A stretch of 64,000 bases of DNA from Gnetum montanum (taxonomy: Eukaryota; Streptophyta; Gnetopsida; Gnetales; Gnetaceae). The DNA lies in contig MNCI01029550.1 in assembly GCA_015680685.1 (NCBI GenBank), forward strand, positions 63,804 to 127,803, read 5' to 3'. A program made the position numbers and the translations under genes. This document shows, piece after piece, positions 33,300-45,855 of this stretch. Under the pieces are notes generated by a model that saw only the letters and a list, made by a program, of their open reading frames with translations, was not told the origin of the DNA and did not search any database. Position 1 is the first letter of the stretch, and every line of letters begins with the position of its first letter.

Positions 33300-33841
33300 G
33301 ATTGTTAAAGAGTACGCTTGGAATTTCAAAGGTGGAACGATCATTCTGACAAATTTTGGCTTCAAATCCATTAATGCAATAATGCAGCAATTGTCAAGGA
33401 ATTAAGAAGGATTCCTTCCTACCACCACGCATGCAGGGCAGCCGCAGCAGGCTGTCTATAGTTGTTCATCTTGGGAAAGTTATTGGCATGGCTCCTGGTC
33501 ATTTAAGGATCCAATAAATGGAGGCCCCATTGTATTCCAGCATCATGTTTCATCATCTTATCATCACTGTGCGTTATCATCCAATTTCTAACGTGTCTAA
33601 TTCGAAGTCATCAACTTCTTGCAAAAACCTTATTATGTGATCTGATCATACGATTATACCATATGCCTTATCCAAGCACAAACCATTGTAGGTGTTGGAT
33701 TTATTGTGTTTTAAAAGTACCAGGTGACCCACAGAGGGCTTTATTAATTTATGTTTCAAAAGAAACGCGGGGCTGTTAGTACAACTCCTAGACACAAGGT
33801 AGTGTCCTATACACTATATAGTGGTGTTTGGGTGACCCGAG
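33300..33841. promoter_or_regulatory. Upstream region of the GDSL gene
   Basis: Unique sequence between the gene and Copia-1 with no coding frame. GGTGACCC occurs at about 33724 and 33831, near the Copia-1 boundary. No promoter element could be identified with confidence. Confidence 0.3.
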
Positions 33842-34292
33842 TGTGATTTTTAGATTGTTTGTGATAATAGTTAAAAATAAATCAATAGAAAAACACAATA
33901 ATATATCCTTGGGAAAAATGAGAAAAAACCTAGCAAGAAACAATCTCTTATATCTTTATGTCCGTTTTGAGAGAATTTCTAAAACACAATGAACAACAAA
34001 GAATGTGAAAGAAAAAACCATTGGGATGAAAGCCAAACAAGGCTTCATTATAACCATATTTATAGCATGGGATTTAGGATGTAAACTAGATATTAACAGT
34101 AGTAAATTGATGGAGATAAACAATAGTTTTACATTGAATATATTTCAAATATTTCCAGTTAAATAATTAATACTGCAGTGTATTACAACATGAATATTAT
34201 ACCCTACAATTACAAAAAAGATAGTGCTTGTAATCATAGAGATGACAATATTTGAGCTTATGTGAACAACAATTGCCTTCAGTTTACTCACA
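33842..34292 (-). repeat. 3' LTR of Copia-1
   Basis: 451 bp, in the same orientation as the GDSL gene and ending about 0.8 kb upstream of its start codon. On the plus strand it contains CATATTTATAGCATGGGAT, which is TATA-like in both directions. Confidence 0.85.
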
Positions 34293-34379
34293 ATTCTCCC
34301 TCTTGAAGGCAAAGTTGCCATGAAGCCTGATCTAGACCTAGATGATATCACCTTCCATGACACCAACAACTATTTGAGA

Positions 34380-35880
34380 CCATAAAATTTTTTTAGCAAA
34401 TAAAGATTTTATTAGCATATCAACAGGATTCTCTTCAGTCTTAATTTTTTCAAGAAGAATTCTTTGTTCATTTATTTTCTCTCAAATATAGTAATACGGT
34501 ATTTCTATATGCTTCATCCTATTGTGGAAAGTGGGATTCTTGGATATATAAATTGCACTTTGGTTATGACAACCAATTTTTACAATTTTTTTATGAATTC
34601 TGAGTTCAACCACTAATCTTTGAACCCATGTTGCTTCCTGACTAGCTAGGTTTGCAACAACATATTTTGCTTCAGTAATAGACTGAGCTACATAATACTA
34701 CAATTGCCTTTTTGAAGAGATAGCACCACCAAAGATATTAAACACATATCCACTGGTTAATTTTTTGTTGTCTAAATCCCCACCCAAATTAGCATCCACA
34801 TAACTATGTAGAATGGATGAATCACTTTGATAACAAATACCAAAGTTCATAGGACCATGAAGATATCAAGAAACTCATTTTACAGCAATCCAGTGTTGTC
34901 TCCCTAGATTAGACATATATCTACTGCATTTTCCAACAATGTATGCAATATCAAGTCTAATAGTGACCATTACATACATCAAACTGCCAATAGCACTAGC
35001 ATATGGAATTATTATCATGAGCTCTTTTTCATCATCTATCTTGGGGCATTGTTCAATTAAGAGTTTCATCCTAGTTTCATAGGGTGTTTCCATAGGCTTA
35101 CAATCTTGCATATTATATTTTTCTCAAGATATTTTGCACATATGTAGATTGTCCAACCCAGAGTTTGTTATTACCTCTGTTTCTTTTAATTTTCATGTCC
35201 AAAATCCTTTTAACAACATCAAGATCTTTCATTTCAAATTGAGAAGCAATAAGTTGTTTCAACTTCTTAATTTCATCCATGTCACTTCCTGCTATTAACA
35301 TGTCATCAACATATAGCAGTAAAATTAAGAGTTTTTCATTTTTTTTGACATATAAGTAGGAGCCTTCCTGACTTCTAATCAAGCCAAGATTTCACATGTG
35401 TTCATTAAATTTTTTATTCCACATCCTTGGTGCTTGTTTGAGCCCATACAATGATCTTAGCAATCGACACATCATATGCTCTTTTCCTTTCACTTCATAC
35501 CCTTTAGGTTGAAGCATATATATTTCCTTCTCAAGATCACCATTGAGGAAAGTAGTTTTTACATTCATTTTTTCAAGTTCTAAATCATTAGCTATTGCTC
35601 TTAATAGCAATGGTCTAATGGATGTTAATTTTATGATAGGAGAGAAGATTTCATCATAATCAATTCCATGATGTGCTTTAAACTAGTCACCAGATTTAAT
35701 TTTGAACATCCACTTACATACAATTGGTTTTCTATCAAATGGAAGTTCAACCAATTCCCATGTCTTATTCTTATGAATAGTAGACATTTCATCATCCATC
35801 GCTTGCTTCCATTGTTTACGATAAAGAGATATACATGCTTTATCATAAGTAAGTGGCTTATCTTTAGTGATTAGAATTTG
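34380..35880 (-). pseudogene. Copia-1 reverse transcriptase and RNase H
   Basis: In order on the minus strand: WELVELPFDRKPI, KMNVKTTFLNGDLEKEIYM (family V-TAFLNG-L-EEIYM), RSLYGLKQAPRMWNKKF, LLLYVDDMLIAG (intact catalytic YVDD), IGSLMYVMVTIRLDIAY, then RNase H with SGYVFNIFGGAISSK and IGCHNQSAIYISKNP, where the family Asp of CDN is His. Frames change at least near 35630, 35390, 35113 and 34875. The stop-rich RNase H ends near 34380. Confidence 0.85.
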
Positions 35881-36132
35881 ATCTTCAAATTGAGTGGATG
35901 ATTTTCTTATGTGACTAGACCATCTTAAGGGTTGTGACGTTGATGGAGCATCATGTTAATACTTGATTTCCTCATCTTCACTTTCATCTTTGCTTTTACT
36001 TATGTCTTGTATATCATGTGCACCATCCTATTGGTTAGGATCAATATCTCCTATCGAGGGAGAATGACCCTCTAAATTTTCTTTATTAACTTGAAAAGAT
36101 ACATGATCAAGTGTTACATCATTAAAGAGATT

Positions 36133-37450
36133 TCACTTAATATGTTTGCAAATCTCTCTAAATACTGCATCATGACTATAGATAACCCTCTTAGTTTCTA
36201 GGTTGTACAACTTATAAGCTTTAACATCGTGACCATAACCAAGGAAAATACATCTTACAGACTTATAATTGAATTTTGATCTATTAATTTTTGGAATGTG
36301 AACATAAGCTTCACCCCCAAAAACTTGAAGATAATTCAAGTTAACAAACTTGTTACTCCATATTTCTTCTAGAATATTTCCATCAATTGCAAAGGATGGA
36401 GAGCTATTGATGAGATAGCAAGAAGTCATTACAACTTCAACCCACAAATGTTTATCAAGACTAGCTTCACTTTACATGCATCTAATTCTTTCTAGAAATG
36501 TTTCATTAAAATGTTCAACTACTCCATTCTGTTTGGGAGTTCTTGGAATAGTCTTTTGCTTGTATATGCCATGTTCTTTATAAAAATTGTTAAAAGCATG
36601 GGAGAAAAATTCACCACCATTATCTGTTCTAAAAAACTTGATTTTCTTTCCTCAATAATTTCCAACAAGAGCTTTGAACTCTTTAAATTTTTCAAATACT
36701 TTAGACTTATGTTTCATTAAATAGATCCAAGGTTTCATTGAAAAATCATCAATGAATGAAACATAATATGTAGCACTTCCAAGTGAGAATGTTTGCAAGT
36801 CTTTAACTGTTTCACATACATCACTATGTATTAACTCTAACACTTTATTAACTTTAGCATTACTTAGCAATCTTGAATGTGTTTGTTTACCAAGTAGGCA
36901 ATGATGAAAAAAAATTAAGAGATTCTTCTATAAGGTTAATTTTACCTTTTTTATGCAGTTCCTTTAAACCTTTTTCACTTAAATGTGCCAATCGTTTATG
37001 CCAAAGATCAATGCTTGAATGAAAGTTAGTAACAACTAGCATGTTGAAGTTGTGTTGCCACATTCTTACTTCCAATTGGTATAGTCTTCCCACCTTTGCA
37101 CCAATGGCTAAAGGTAAAGACCCTTGTAAGATTTTACCTTTTCCTTCACCAAATATGATAGTTAGACTTGTAGAATCTAACTCACTCATGGACAAGAGAC
37201 TCATTGTGAGTTTAGGTACATGACGAACATGAGATATAGTTTTAATGGTTCCATCCTTAAATTGGATTTTAACTTTGTTGTACCTAACAACATTGAAAAG
37301 GACATAATCACCTAGTTTAACCACATAAAGATTACAAAAAAAGTATTCACATATCCATTCAAGGTGTGGGGTATAATGATAGGAAGCACTAGAATCAATA
37401 TACCAAGAAACTCTCCTAGTGTTATCAATTAATGACACCACATACAAATC
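36133..37450 (-). pseudogene. Copia-1 protease and integrase
   Basis: The protease starts SWYIDSSASYHYTPHLEW: the family motif is D-S-G-A-S, so the active-site Gly is Ser. The GAG-pre-integrase segment LWHKRLAHLSEKGLKELHKK follows, then a frame change near 36890. The integrase core holds LELIHSDV (first Asp), FFRTDNGGEF (second Asp) and TPKQNGVVEHFN (Glu), so all three catalytic residues remain. The tail LQVFGGEAYVHIP and IFLGYGHDVKAYKLYN is also present. Confidence 0.85.
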
Positions 37451-37476
37451 TTCCTCTTGATGATAATGAGGAATTT

Positions 37477-37499
37477 AATTATTATTATTATTATTATTA
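37477..37499. repeat. (ATT)n microsatellite inside the Copia-1 gag-pol frame
   Basis: About eight repeats. On the minus strand it is in frame and encodes a run of Asn just after the zinc knuckle, followed by a TAA. Confidence 0.85.
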
Positions 37500-37504
37500 G
37501 ATGC

Positions 37505-38236
37505 TTTTCCTTTCTTTGGTACTTTATAATCTTTTTTAAGATGACCAGTCTTTCCAAAATTCCAACATATTGGTTTTGTAGAATTTTTCTAGGATCTAGG
37601 AGGTTTAAACTGTGGGATTTTATTTAACTTTAAGTTGGAGTTTTTGGCAAGGAAGAGATCACTTTGGAAAAGGGCATACCTTTTAATTCTCCTTTCTTCA
37701 CTAAGAAGTTGGGCTACAATAGTATCAAAATTAAGAGTTGACATAGAATTACTCACTGATGTTACAAAAGTATTCCAAGACTTAGGAAGAGACTCTAAAA
37801 GATATATATAATGATCTTTCTCTTTCATTTTATTTTCATCTGCTTCAAGTTGCATCATGATATCGTTGAAGATGCTTAAATGATTAGTAATTAACATACC
37901 TTTATGCATCTTGAGTGTTTGTAAATTCCTCCTATGAAACAATCTATTAGCAATTGATTTTGCTTGGTACAAATCTTTTAATTTGTCCCACAAGTCTTTG
38001 GTAGTTATAACTCTAGAAACATTGAGCAGCACTGAACAAGAGACACACAAATGAATTTTGCTTCATGCCTTTCTATCCAAGGCCTCCCAATATAAATCTA
38101 TGATAGTAGTAGGCTTTGAATGAGCAATTACTTACTAGAGATCTTCATTGACAAGAAGATCCTCCATGTACATTCTCCAAAATTTGTAATCATTGCCAAA
38201 GAATTTTCCAATTTTGATTTTTGCTAAGTTTGTCAT
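37505..38236 (-). pseudogene. Copia-1 gag
   Basis: The start is the ATG at 38234-38236 (MTNLAKIKIGKFFGNDYKFW). Stops (TAG TAA, then TGA) interrupt it before CVSCSVLLNVSRV. The 37589-38050 part is open and carries the Copia-type Gag core (DLWDKLKDLYQAKS, LLESLPKSWNTF). The zinc knuckle near 37510-37560 reads ICWNFGKTGHLKKDY: the second and last Cys of C-x2-C-x4-H-x4-C are Phe and Tyr. Gag would package the element RNA; this one cannot bind zinc normally. Confidence 0.85.
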
Positions 38237-38293
38237 ATCTTGAAATCAAGAAAACACCACAAAATAAGAGGAAAAAAACTACCATGAAAGAAC

Positions 38294-38308
38294 TTGGCTT
38301 TGATACCA
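38294..38308 (-). other. Primer-binding site of Copia-1
   Basis: The minus strand reads TGGTATCAAAGCCAA two bases from the 5' LTR, one change from the initiator-tRNA-Met complement typical of Copia elements. Confidence 0.85.
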
Positions 38309-38310
38309 AT

Positions 38311-38770
38311 TGTGATTTTTAGATCATTCATGATAATAGTAAGAAATAAATCAATAGAAAAACACAATAATATATCTTGGGGAAAAACAAGAAAACCCCA
38401 GCAAGAAACAAGCTCTTGGATCTTTATGTTAGCTTAGAGAGAATTTTTGAAACATATGAATAACAGAGAATGAAAAAGAAGAATGCATTGGGATGAAAGC
38501 CAAACACATTGTCTTGAAGGCTTCCTTATAACCATATTTATAACATGGGATGCAAGATGTAAACTAGATATTAATAGTAGTGAAATGATGGAGATGAACG
38601 ATAGTTCTACATTAACTATATTTCAAATATCTATAGTTAAATACTTAATACCATAATTTATTACAACATAACTATTGTACCATATAATTACAAAAAAGAT
38701 AGTTCTTGTAATAAAAGAGATGAAAATATCTGAGCTTATGTGAATGGAAGTTGCCTTCACTTTACTCACA
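38311..38770 (-). repeat. 5' LTR of Copia-1
   Basis: 460 bp with the same termini as the 3' LTR. Shared internal blocks include AATCAATAGAAAAACACAAT and TTGGGATGAAAGCCAAACA. Confidence 0.85.
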
Positions 38771-39359
38771 TAGCGGATGTTGAAGGAGAACTATAGATGA
38801 TTATAGCACAAAAATTTGCTTTGTAGAACTTATGTATTATAAATGGGGTGAACCCTCATTAGCCCAATCTTTTTCATAGAGGGACCATCTATGAGGTCAT
38901 TTGAAAAATACCAACCTACATAACCTTTTCTACCCATGGGTAACCCATGTTCTTAAAGCAAGTAAGCATGTACCTTTACTTTAGGAACATGTTGGCTGAT
39001 GGGTGCTTGCTTATTATAATATCCTCTTCACCACTTAATTTGCATAGATGTTGATAGGTGTTTATTAAGATATACATTTTAGGGTTTAAAAGTAACATTC
39101 TTTTTAATACTTTTCTATTTTGCAACCTAAATTGCATGGATGTTGGTAAGGTTTAAAAGCATCATTGTTTTCAATAGTATTCAAACCTTCTTTATAAATG
39201 TTGTTGGCAAGGTTACAAGTTGTATACCAAGTTATATATTAACATCATCATGCATTTAAAAAAGTTTCATGGTAGTTTGGGTGAGTTATGAATAATAAAA
39301 GAATTACATTTATTACTTGTGATATTACATGTTATGATGTGAAGTTGTAGATGAAATGA
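38771..39359. other. Unassigned sequence between Copia-1 and element H
   Basis: AT-rich. Two loosely similar segments about 90 bp apart (TGCATAGATGTTGATAGG near 39046 and TGCATGGATGTTGGTAAG near 39134) suggest a decayed duplication. No gene was seen. Confidence 0.35.
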
Positions 39360-41750
39360 ATTACAATTAGTCCTTTCCTATAAATACATGCCCACTAACC
39401 ATATTTATGGTACTCTTGAGTCTTAATGTACTAAAACCTTTGTATTTTATTTTCTTACTTCATTATAGTAGTCAGCAAGTGCTTTCAACATGAATTAGAG
39501 TTTGTTATCTAAAGCCTTATTTAAGTAGATTATACCTAGAGGCATTTCATGATAGCAATAAAAAATAAGATGGATTCTTATTCATTTCAACACTCTAATT
39601 TAGAATAAAGTTACTCTTTTTTTATATTTAATTAATTTCTATTATCATTTACTATTTTGGTATCATAGCATTTATATTTCCTTGCATGATAATGAATAGT
39701 AGAATGTGTGTGACCTAATCTCGAGTGTTAACATATATTAGCTTGGTAACCCTAGTTACAAATCACTTGGTATTCTTAGAAATGAGATTGCTTGGTAATA
39801 TTAGTAGTTGATACATGTGTCCAAGGACATGATAGCAAATTAGGAAATAGACAATAATAATTTTAGGCTAGTCTAGGATTTACTTCTTGCTATTAGTTAC
39901 TAGTTAATGAATTAAATATTATTTCTTTATTTTACTAAGATTAGAAAAATATTCATAACAACATAAACAATTAGATGTTGCAACTGGGTTTTACCATATG
40001 AGTTAGAGGGTCATTACAAGTCTAGCTAGGAAGATAGTAACCTATGATCACCTAACAAATTAAGTACGTAATACTAGTCCATTCATGGATTATAGTATAG
40101 TCTACTATAATGCTTGTAGATTGTATGGTTGAGCATTAGATATACTCATCTCTCTTCCCTTGACATTGTTGTTAGGAATGGTTCTAGTTATTTAGCTAGT
40201 TATCATTTTACACAATCATTATTAAAGCTTTCAATAATTTATCAATTGGAAATGTTTTATATTAATTTTAAGACACACACTAATAATTGAGATAATGTTT
40301 GCTTCTAACAAATCAAATAGTCTACCACTAACTAGAAATCCCATAAGGGCCATGATAGGAATGATAATAAAAAAGATTGGTATTGCGATTGCAAGTAAGG
40401 GCTACATTTTCTTGTCAAGATTGATATCTTTTTGAATTCATATTTTTCTTTAATTAGGATAAGAAACACTAGTGGAGGGAATTTTAGGATCATGTTGTGT
40501 TATCACCTAATCAAATAGCTCTCTCCATGCTACAAGCAACACCTTTGAGATCTAGACTTAGCCATGTTGTGAACGACTAGCATCTTAAAAAAATATTTCT
40601 ATACCTTATTAGCCTATAGAGCCTTGATGTAATGTGGACTTCTAGATAAAGGCAACTTATGAGCATGAAAGGAAAAACAACATGTTCCTACATTGTCTTA
40701 ATCAAAGATGGAGAACACAACCAATTGGTTGGAGATATCTCTTTACCATAGCTCTACATCATATGTTTCATTTACTTTTAGCACTGAAGACTTGAGAAAC
40801 ATAAAAATGCATTCTACCTTAGTAGGCAATCCTATAAATGATGAGTAGGGTCATAGATTAAGGAGGTCTTTAAGGCCTAAGACCTCTATCCTACCTCAAA
40901 CATATATAGAATTCAAGAAGAGGATCAAATTAACATGGTTCTATTAGTAGTACATCATCCACTTCTTCATTATCATCATCAATATTTGATGAGAATGAAG
41001 CTAATCTAGGAAGAAGACTTCCAAAAAAAAACCAAAATAGACATCTTGAGGAAAATCCCAAGAGGAATCCTATGATGCCTTGAGATAGAGAACAAAATAG
41101 AAGGTAAGAGAGAGGGCACATTAAAGAACATAGATAAGATCATGATAATTAAGGATATCATTATTATGGTGAAGAGTATTTCATGCTAGATGATTATGAT
41201 GAACCATTATTGACCATAAGAATGAAGATCCAAATTAGAGAGGGAATAAGAATTCTAACTAGGCATTAGAAAGAAAGTTGTACCAAGTGGCTAGACATGA
41301 ATAACATGTCCAAGTTCAAAGAAGGCTATAATTTAGAACTATAGAATCATTTTTAGCACTTTCATGATGCTTGAACCTTGAAAAAAATAGAAAACAAATT
41401 GTAGGAATTAAATTTTTTCTTAAGGGCACTTTCCAAAGAAGCTGAAAGTTGGTATATATCATTAGAACCAAACTCTATGCACTGATGGTGTACCATGTAA
41501 AGTTTTCTAATAAAAAGTATCAAACATACTATAAGATGTATGATTTTAGAAAGAAAATCCAATAATGGAAGAAAAGGATTCATGAGTCTCTTGATGTATC
41601 CCTATGCAAGTACTACTTACTCCTATATAGGTGTGCAAGCTATGGTGTCTCTTATAGAAACATCTCTACCATATCATAGATGGGCTAAGGAATAGAACAT
41701 GTGAGACCTTTATGTTAGAGTGTTGTAGTGGAATAAGGTCCCTAGATTGT
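39360..41750 (+). mobile_element. Element H: C/D-family gypsy relic, plus strand, truncated
   Basis: The LTR-like part ends GTATGGTTGAGCATTAGA..ACTCATC at about 40150, matching the inverted LTR end of E (GTATGGTTGAGTGTAGGGG..CTCATCA). A primer-site relic follows at about 40160-40180 (TTGACATTGTTGTTAGGAA, compare D). Then comes a gag relic at 40930-41735. The 5' limit of the LTR is uncertain. No sequence of the 3' half is visible, so the element is truncated near 41750. Confidence 0.6.
40930..41735 (+). pseudogene. Gag relic of element H
   Basis: The plus-strand frame shows DYDEPLLT (D has DHDEPLLT), then LDMNNMSKFKEGYNLEL (D has MNNIPRFEGGYNADL), ALSKEAESWYISLEPNSM (D has TLTKEVESWYQSLEPKTI) and KYQTYYKMYDFRKKIQ. 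Many stops are present, several at positions where D has Gln or Trp. The agreement in order and spacing with D makes the assignment firm, although the frame is dead. Confidence 0.75.
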
Positions 41751-43062
41751 ATCTATTTCTAAAATTTATACTCTAAATGTTGGCAAATTTTTGGACTACA
41801 GAAATACCAAGAGTTGTGGCTTGATCATGATGATAAACTATGAGTTGTAGAGTTTAACCATGAGTCATGGTTGGGTCATGGTATTTTTCCATGAGTTGTG
41901 GTCCCACAAAATAAAAAGAAAATTTACACTTTATAAATAATAAGTCAACCATGGGCCATGGTGGTCATTCTAAATCTCTTTTATTTTTTTTGTACTTCAA
42001 ATAAGAGACCATAAGTTGTGGTGACCAAAATGTTAGATCATGCGGTAACCATGAGTCACAGTCTATTTAGAATTTGAAAAAGAGCTCATCATAATTATGA
42101 TAAGGTCATTATGAGATCATGGAATAGTAGTGGAATAGAGGGTGACATTAATAAAAATTTTAACTTAGAACTAGGAAAATATTCCAACTTTGACCTCACT
42201 TACAAAAATGAAAACATATTACACAAACTCTAAACATGATGAGGAAGTCTTCTACTAAAGGATTGACATCAAACATTTTACTAATTCTTCATACATTACA
42301 ATGTGCATAAAAACCATACAAACATGTGTAAACCATTTTAACCTCTCTTAATTGATCTCAAATACATCATGAAATTAACATGAAACATGATAGAACTCTT
42401 AACTCAAGATAAAATAGCTTATAATGAACTCATGGAAAAAGAGAAATGATATTTTACATCAAATTTATGAGAAAGAGACTAAAACCCTTGTTAAATGTTC
42501 AACATAAACATGAAATTAGATAGAAACTAACTTGAATTTGAAATTTGGAAGTGAATCATTTAAAATTAAGTAGAAATCCACTTCAAACTACTTGAATCCT
42601 TTAAAGGAAGCACAAAGAAATATGAATATAACCTTTAAAAATTAAGAGAATTTGAAATATGAGATATTATCTAAGAAACATGTGAAACTACATGTAAATG
42701 TGAGAAATTATCCAAGAGTGATGGGTAAGAACTTAAGAGAAGAACCCATGAAGAGGGATTGACTTCTCAAGATGAGAGAAACATGCTTGAAGAATGATAA
42801 AAAAAGGAAATGAGATGAATCTAGGAGAAATTTAACCAAGCACTTAAATAGTTGTACAAAACACTTAAAATGAAGGAATCGAAGAGTTTATTTATTTACT
42901 TCAAGCTTGACAAGTTACAATGGGAGGTGTTCATTGTTATTTATAATTTATTATGAAGGATCTTCTTTTGCATAGGTCTCTTATGAAAGCTTTTGGTCTC
43001 TTCTTGCCCTTTTTAAACATTGATATCAACATGATTATTTTCTTTGAAGTAAATACACTTAT
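41751..43062. other. Unassigned sequence with recurring CATGAGTTGTGG-like words
   Basis: Between 41810 and 42120, words such as ATGAGTTGTGG, AACCATGAGTCATGG and CCATGAGTTGTGG recur irregularly. Similar words lie beside the primer site of elements F (14910-15010) and G (23130-23225), so this may be a leader fragment of that family. From 42150 to 43060 nothing could be assigned. Confidence 0.35.
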
Positions 43063-44287
43063 TGTGGATCTTTTGGTGTGTTTTGGTGTGCTCAAAATGT
43101 TACATAAAGTGTAGAGAAATGTTTTTTGTACAATTATTATGTTTGTAGGACTACATACATGAGAAACTAAGATGAGCTAAAGAGAACAGGAAAAAAACTA
43201 TCCTAGAGCTCATAGGAGGAAGTCATCCACATGTCTTCAAATGAACATCTAAAGAACGTGGACAAGGACTTGATATTGTACAAGAAAAGTGGACATCATT
43301 AAAGGATACAGAATATTAAGATTGTGGACAAAAAATGATGCACTCGTCATGCAAGAGAAAGTGAAGAAAGATATCTCTAGGAAGCAGCAGGCATCTTGGT
43401 AGATTTGGGGTGAACTTAGAGAAAATTTAGAAAGATGTCTTCAGAAACAACAAGACATATTTCATGAGGAAAAGATGTCTTTACAAAATGTAGACCAAAT
43501 ATAGAAAGATGCCTTCCATTGAGAAAATACATCTTCTAGGATGAAGACTTTAAAAAGATTTTTTTTTAAGAAATAAAGACATCTTCCTAGATTTGAAGGA
43601 AAATTCAAAGAGATGTCTCAGGCATGAGAAAGACATCTCCCATGACTATTAATGATCATTAGCTAGCTATTGCATGAGTTTCAAGAAGGATTTAACAATA
43701 TGATAGCTATAAGAAGACTTGATATGCCTTGGGAAAAGTGCAAGCTTTGTTGTATTCATTGTATATTCATTTGTAATAATTGAATTCTCTATTGCTCTTC
43801 ATTGTCTTATCATTTTGGCTTTGTAAAGTGTGTTGTACCTAATTGTACAAAGGATTAGCAAATTGAGTTGTAATCATTCATTGTAATTCTTGTTCTTGTT
43901 TCCTTGTGGGGTTGAGTTCCTTGAGCTTGTCAAGATCCTATGGGATTGAGTTATTAATGCTATGGTACAAGACTCTAATGTGGAGTTTAAGATTGTAAAG
44001 GTTTTGAAAGCCTTGAAACCACATTTCCAAGCTTGATAGGACCTTTCAGGGTTAAGTGATTAGTGCTATGGTACAACACTCCAAAGTGGGGCTTGATGAC
44101 TATACAGGGTGTGGATCCTTCAATCATATTTGGAGAGTAACAAATTTTAGAGGTGTGTTTGCAATCTACCCTCTAAGTGCAGAGTACCCAAGTTGGGGAA
44201 CCACATAAATTTTTGTATGTGCTTTGTCTTATAAAGGTTTGATTTGAGAAACTTATTCATCCCCCCTTTTAAGTTCTATGAACCACA
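43063..44287 (+). repeat. 5' LTR of element A, with internal AGATGTCTT/AAGACATCT words
   Basis: 1225 bp. Between about 43320 and 43645 the near-palindromic word (A)AGACATCTT or its reverse AAGATGTCTT recurs roughly ten times at 25-45 bp spacing, interleaved with AGAAA and ATTTGAAGGAAAAT. The same array is in the 3' LTR (48290-48570) and in the B LTR (60850-61125). It may be a U3 enhancer-like array or foldback structure. Confidence 0.75.
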
Positions 44288-44289
44288 AG

Positions 44290-44302
44290 TGGTATCGGAG
44301 CT
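44290..44302 (+). other. Primer-binding site of element A
   Basis: TGGTATCGGAGCT two bases after the LTR, one difference from the initiator-tRNA-Met complement. This supports a Copia origin and plus orientation. Confidence 0.8.
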
Positions 44303-44341
44303 TGGTACTCTTTGTTAAATCATCAACTTCAAGAGTGAAAA

Positions 44342-45855
44342 ATGAAGGAAACTTTTTACACAAAGCCATCCAAGTTTGATGGATTCAACTTCTCCTATTG
44401 AAAAGCCAAAATGCAAGGGTTCTACAAATTCATGGAGTTTGAAGTTTGGGAGTTAATCTAAAAGGCTATACTCCACTTATGGATGGCACCATCAACATCA
44501 TCAAGCCTCACAATAAATGGTCTAAAGAGGAAAAGGATAAGTTCATGTTTGATTTAAAAGAAAAATTTTTTTTTATTGTGCATTGAATAAATCTGAATTT
44601 AATAGGATAGGAGGATGTAAAATGACCAAAGAAATTTAACAAACTTTAGAAGCTACTTAGGAAGGAGCCTCTATTGTTAAGTAATCAAAATTGTTATTTT
44701 TGCAAAGTGAATATGATAAACTTAAAATGTGAAAAGGTCAGAAAATCAGGGATTATTTTTATAGAGCTAACGAACTTGTTGTAGCCATTAGAGAAATAGG
44801 GAAAGACTTTCTCAAAATTGACATCATCATCAAAATGATTAGAACTCTACAACCAAAGTTCAAGCCTAAGATCATAGCCATGGAGGAAATAAGAGATTTC
44901 TCAACTTAGAGATTTTTGAAACTTCAAAGTGCTCTCATTGCCTATGAAATGAATCTCATAAGCAAAGGAGCAATTTAAGAAAAAAATATTGCTCTAAAGA
45001 TTGCCTCCAAGGAGAAGGAGGCCAATGAGCATGATGAGGGAAATGAAGATGAGATTTCTCTTCTCTCAAGGAGACTACAACAATTGCCTATAAGAAGAAA
45101 CAAAGGGACATCTGAGCAACAACAAAGATCAAATTTCTTCAAAGGTAGAAAAAGAGGTAGAAATTTTTTAAATTCTTCTAATCTAGATATCTCTCTTCCA
45201 TAGAGTGTTGGGTTTGTGGAGGAAGAGGCCATATGGCCTTCGAATGTCCTAGTGATCCAAATTATTGCAAAGTTCAACCAAAGAATATATCCAATGATGT
45301 GGAACCAAAAAAGAACAACTTCTATACAATTTGGAATGATGGTGAGCAAAGTAAAGAAGAAGCATGCAATTCTCCTAAAGATTCTCATCTCATCTGCATG
45401 ACACTTATTGATGAATCTTCCTTACATATAGTTGAACAACATGGTAAGTGTGACAAGAGGTATAGTGAATTTAAAGAAGAAATTTTTCTCTTACATCATT
45501 TGATTAGGAAGGAAAAGAAACTAGTGCTTTCTAAGTTAAATTCTATTCATGTTGAAATGAAAGAAGAGATCTTGGACATAAAAGTTGTGATTCAACTGCT
45601 AACCTCTTGTAACAAGGGTTGCATCAAGATTCAAGATGAGGAGATTCCTAAAAATCAAGCAAAGAATTTAGAGGATGCAACACATGAAAATGAAAGTTCA
45701 AGCCCAAGCATAGTAAGGTTTGATAATTCTAATCTTAGGGATAATACTATTTTTATATGTAAAAATTATGATTTTATACAAACTCTTGACCATGATGATC
45801 AAAATAAGATTAATGCTTGGTCTTGTCAAAAGGGCTTTGGTAAGGAAATCATGTA
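44342..45855 (+). pseudogene. Gag of element A
   Basis: The start is the ATG at 44342-44344: TKPSKFDGFNFSY-stop-KAKMQGF matches the Copia Gag opening (S-FDG-NF-YWK-KM), with the Trp as TGA. After frame changes, KLDKLKMW- and IREIGKDFLKIDIIIKMIRTL-like segments follow. The C-terminal 207-codon frame (45233-45855) is open and preceded in frame by an intact zinc knuckle CWVCGGRGHMAFEC at 45206-45247. The C-terminal tail (KEEIFLLHHLIRKEK..) is acidic and Lys-rich and also present in B. The knuckle would bind RNA in the particle. Confidence 0.75.

Larger units (their letters stand above)
33842..38770 (-). mobile_element. Copia-1: near full-length Ty1/copia retrotransposon, inactive
   Basis: LTRs 38311-38770 (5') and 33842-34292 (3') both run TGTGATTTTTAG to TTTACTCACA. 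A tRNA-Met-type primer site (38294-38308) and a purine tract (34293-34306) sit at the expected places. Gag, protease, integrase, reverse transcriptase and RNase H follow in Copia order on the minus strand. The LTRs differ at very roughly one position in seven by eye, and all domains carry stops or shifts, so the insertion is old. The flanks (ccgag left, tagcg right) show no target duplication. Confidence 0.9.

Noticed and set aside
33842-38770. Copia-1 as a potentially active element
   Set aside because: LTRs are clearly diverged, the zinc knuckle and protease active site are mutated, and gag and pol carry several stops and frame shifts. No target duplication remains.
44975-45388. 137-codon minus-strand frame rich in hydrophobic residues
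   Set aside because: Antisense to the Gag C-terminal region and zinc knuckle of element A.
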